The translations under genes were made by a program, and so were the position numbers. Under the pieces are notes generated by a model that ran no database searches, was not told the origin of the DNA, and saw nothing but the letters and a program-made list of their open reading frames with translations. From Macrocystis pyrifera (Eukaryota; Sar; Phaeophyceae; Laminariales; Laminariaceae): a stretch of 64,000 nucleotides of DNA. Location of the stretch: contig JASSKH010000042.1 of NCBI GenBank assembly GCA_031763025.1, positions 1,240,001 through 1,304,000 of the forward strand. The letters run 5' to 3'. Below, piece by piece: positions 1 to 64,000 of the stretch; the first letter of the stretch is position 1; the number at the start of each line of letters is the position of its first letter.

Positions 1-63
1 AGAGAGTTCGATGTTTCGGTATATCAGAACTTTCGGCACGATATCCCAACTCCGACATTTCTA

Positions 64-275
64 AAACCAGGGATGTGCATATAGACATTGCCGCAAAATG
101 AGAGCAAGGACGCACCGCACACTAACCGCTCGCAAGAACTGCAACCTATCTCAAACACTGATCGTTTGAAAACCAGGGACGCGTATAAAACGTTACCGCG
201 AATGAGAGGAAGGACGTGCCGCACACTGACCAATTGTGATAACCGCTCCCAAGAACAGCAATCTCTGAACATTTT
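64..275. repeat. Direct duplication, two ~105-bp units
   Basis: The blocks starting AACCAGGGA at about 67 and 172 both continue through a GAATGAGAG-type motif, CCGCACACT, AACCGCTC and AAGAAC with moderate divergence. Confidence 0.6.
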
Positions 276-385
276 CTTGTTTTTATTTTTCGGCAGGGGA
301 TTGGTCTCTGTATGTATGGTCGCCCGTTTTCGGGAAAATGGACGTATTTGCGCCCTGTGAAAGCGAGGTCTGGTCAACCCACTTA

Positions 386-467
386 GGACTACGATCCCGT
401 TTCGGGGATAAACCAGTCAAATTCTAAGTGTTTTATCCCCAAAACGGGACTGCCGTTCTAAAAGAGT
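386..467. repeat. Hairpin element (GTCCCGTTTTGGGGACA family)
   Basis: The two arms (CCCGTTTCGGGGATAAACCA and TTTTATCCCCAAAACGGGAC) are reverse complements around a short centre. Related copies lie at 41588-41672, 50063-50235, 50913-50985 and 51284-51364. Confidence 0.65.
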
Positions 468-686
468 TAGGGACGCGAAAACCCCACCTACAAGAACCGC
501 CAACCCTTCGAGAACCGCTCGTGATGTTTGAGAGCACCGCGCAAGAGCCGGAACCGGTGACGCCATATCCCTGTTGGACACCTTTCTGGCTGAGTTCGTC
601 GAACGGCAACATCGAATAAAATCGTCACCCGAAATCATCTGATGAAACCGCCAAAACGAAACCATCCAATGACACCGTCATGTCTA

Positions 687-905
687 CCTTGAGCACTATC
701 ACACGGGTGATAAGGTAACACACCCCCTCCTACGAATTTCAGAGCTGATTTTCTCCCGACAATGGGGGGAATTGCAAACGCCGTCAGAGGCGTCTGTAAT
801 GGTACGATCTCGACGAGATTCTGTCCATAACAACCGTTTTTTTTCGTTGGTTTTATCCCCCTTGTTTCGGAGATAGTTGTCTAGGAAATTCGTCCCAGGG
901 TGTGT
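687..905. mobile_element. Non-autonomous TIR element, CACTATCACAC family, degenerate copy
   Basis: The left end CACTATCACACGGGTGATAA is followed by AACACACCCCCT. The right end is reduced to GAAATTCGTCCCAGGGTGTG. The best-preserved copy is at 56714-56967. No transposase ORF. Confidence 0.5.
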
Positions 906-1164
906 GAGTTCTCTTGCATGTTACCGTACGATATGCAGTCACTATGAGACCTTCAAAATGAAACCGTCTAGTTAAAATCATGCCAGATTGTTTGTGCTTA
1001 CGCAGCCCCTGTCCGTGTTTCCCGGCATATTCCAGCACGTTTCCCCGTCCTGCTCACAGCACAGAAACATACCAGGTATCAAAGTACCCAGCTGGCTTTA
1101 CGCGAGACGGGTAGAGTGTCTCTAACTTCCACCCTCCCGTTCTCGTCGCGCCTTGGTCACGCAG

Positions 1165-62566
<61,402 letters not shown>

Positions 62567-62715
62567 GTAGGGGGCGGTGATAAAGGCACAATCGGCGCGG
62601 CAGTAGCACTCTTGTGGTGTGGTGTGCTTCCTGATCGTGAGCCCCCTTTTACAGCCGCTTCCTGAAGTGTTGGGGGACAAAAAAGTATTGTACTCGCCTC
62701 TCTTTCCGGCAATTG

Positions 62716-62935
62716 CGGGGGCACAATTGGGTAATAACACACGCCCCTTCGAGAAAAAAATCGAACTCTTCTGATTTTCGCGATTTTTTTTTTAGGGGAA
62801 AGGGCAAACGCCGAGCGATGAGCCGTCCAAAACAAAAGTTTTTTTTCTCGTCAGGGTGTGTCACGCTCTGGGTTTAGATGAGCGTGGCTTGGAAAATCGT
62901 CCCACGAGATGTGCTATATTTCGTGTCGTACGGTA
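62716..62935. mobile_element. TIR element, CACTATCACAC family, degenerate
   Basis: GGGTAATAACACACGCCCCT and CTTGGAAAATCGTCCCACGA correspond to internal parts of the copy at 56714-56967. The outer ends are eroded. Confidence 0.4.
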
Positions 62936-63080
62936 CCTTTAGACACGCGTCGTGTGTAGATTTTTCGGGACAGAGTTATTTATTTACATATCCGGACAGA
63001 GTGGTAGGGCACTTAAGAGTTGTATCCGGTTTGTTCTGTGTTCAGTGTATAGTGAAAGGGTGAGGAGAAAAAAGAAATCT

Positions 63081-63112
<32 letters not shown>
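63081..63112. repeat. Poly-T run, 32 bp
   Basis: Uninterrupted T. Confidence 0.95.
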
Positions 63113-63115
<3 letters not shown>

Positions 63116-63289
63116 CGCCAGTGTTTTTTTTTTGGTTGTGCCGGTTTTTTGCCTGTGAGGGAATTGGTCTCTCATTTTTTGTTCTTCTTCCTCGTTTTTG
63201 CGCGACAATGAAAAAACAAATTGGCTGTCACGACGATTGTTCGGACTCGCGGTCGAGCTGGAAGTTAGCATCTGCGGAGGTGTCTTTTC

Positions 63290-63998
63290 TCCTCCGCCTT
63301 CGGCCGTAGAAGGGTTCCAAGGGTGTGTATACGTAGCAGGGTACTGTATTTACTCTGGTGGGTACACGGGGATATACCCGAATATTACTAAAACACCCAG
63401 GTTTGGTACCCGGGTATCCTACTGTGGGGTACCTGGTATACTATTACTAAATGCATTTTCTACTCCGCTTTCGGCCGTAGAAGGGTTTCAAGGGTGTGTT
63501 TAGGAGAGTGTTGTGTGTACTCTGGTGGGTACTCGGGTACAACCGAGTATGCCCGGGTGCATACCCGAGTACGACAAGCAGGTTTGGTATCTGGGTGCTG
63601 TGTACCCTAGTATATACTCTTGTGGGTGCCCGGGAATATACCCGAGCACGACTGAAGCACCCAGGCTTGGTACCCGGGTATCCTACTGTAGAGTATAATA
63701 TGTACATTACTAAACATACTTGTTCTTCCGCTTTCGGCCGTCCAAGGATGTGTTTAGGAGAGTATTGTGTGTATTCTGGTGGGTACTCGGGTACAGTCGG
63801 GTATATCTGGGTACATACCCGAGTACGACTACCAGGTTTGGTACCGGGGAACTGGGTACCCTAGTATACTATTTCTAAGTTTACTTACTTTCTCCTCCGC
63901 TTTCGGCCGTAGAAGGGTTCCAAGGGGTGTGCCCAGGAGGGTACTGCTGCTGTGTATACTCTGGTGGGTACTCGGGTACTCTGGAACATGATTGAAGC
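63290..63998. repeat. ~200-bp tandem repeat, about four units, continuing past the window
   Basis: Unit: CTCCGCTTTCGGCCGTAGAA, GGGTTCCAAGGGTGTG, ACTCTGGTGGGTACTCGGGT, ATACCCGAGTACGAC, CAGGTTTGGTACCCGGG. Units start near 63292, 63460, 63728 and 63894. Rich in GGTACCCGGGTA-type short palindromes. Confidence 0.85.
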
Positions 63999-64000
63999 AA

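Larger units (their letters stand above)
1..1164. other. Upstream non-coding (probably intron of the same gene)
   Basis: No exon that I can support. The stretch holds a ~105-bp direct duplication (64-275), a hairpin element (386-467) and a copy of the CACTATCACAC TIR element (687-905). The ORFs here have no recognisable domain. The window starts inside the gene, because exon 1 below already lies well within the KNTC1 solenoid. Confidence 0.6.

Overview
This window looks like nuclear DNA of a eukaryote, and it appears to lie almost entirely inside one very large protein-coding gene on the + strand. I found about 33 short GC-rich exons (plus one doubtful micro-exon) between 1165 and 62566. Nearly all are flanked by GT donors and AG acceptors, and their splice phases agree at almost every junction. 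Read in order, the pieces follow the alpha-solenoid and C-terminal domain of KNTC1/Rod (rough deal), the large subunit of the Rod-ZW10-Zwilch (RZZ) kinetochore complex. This identification rests on my recollection of the vertebrate protein, not on a database search. The visible coding sequence is about 6.35 kb (about 2,100 codons, 10% of the window). The N-terminal beta-propeller would lie before position 1 and the extreme C-terminus after 64000, so the whole gene exceeds 62 kb.

The other 90% is repeat-packed intron. I recognise: (1) a ~110-bp MITE-like palindrome (ends TATTACGGGGGACC), about 13 copies, two of them nested; (2) a ~530-bp element with homopolymer-C flanks and many 3'-end-only copies, plus a ~70-bp relative with the same 3' end and C tail; (3) a ~200-bp element with GTGCCGGT/ACCGGCAC ends; (4) a ~250-bp GATC-rich element; (5) a hairpin element around GTCCCGTTTTGGGGACA; (6) a ~250-bp element with TIRs starting CACTATCACAC; (7) a ~150-bp element containing TCGCGAGAAGAC; (8) a 7.6-kb array of degenerate ankyrin-repeat modules in alternating orientation (5965-13600); (9) many micro- and minisatellites and pure G/C runs up to 85 bases.

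Layout: 1-5361, exons 1-3; 5362-14041, ankyrin inverted array intron; 14042-31977, exons 4-17; 31978-49452, exons 18-26; 49453-62566, exons 27-33 (Rod C-terminal region); 62567-64000, intron ending in a tandem repeat.

Organism: GC-rich small exons in long repeat-rich canonical introns, abundant poly-C runs and ankyrin-derived repeats are consistent with a brown alga or another stramenopile, but nothing here is diagnostic. I saw no second gene, no rRNA or tRNA gene, and no bacterial, organellar or viral gene. Long ORFs made of single-residue or two-residue runs are translations of microsatellites.
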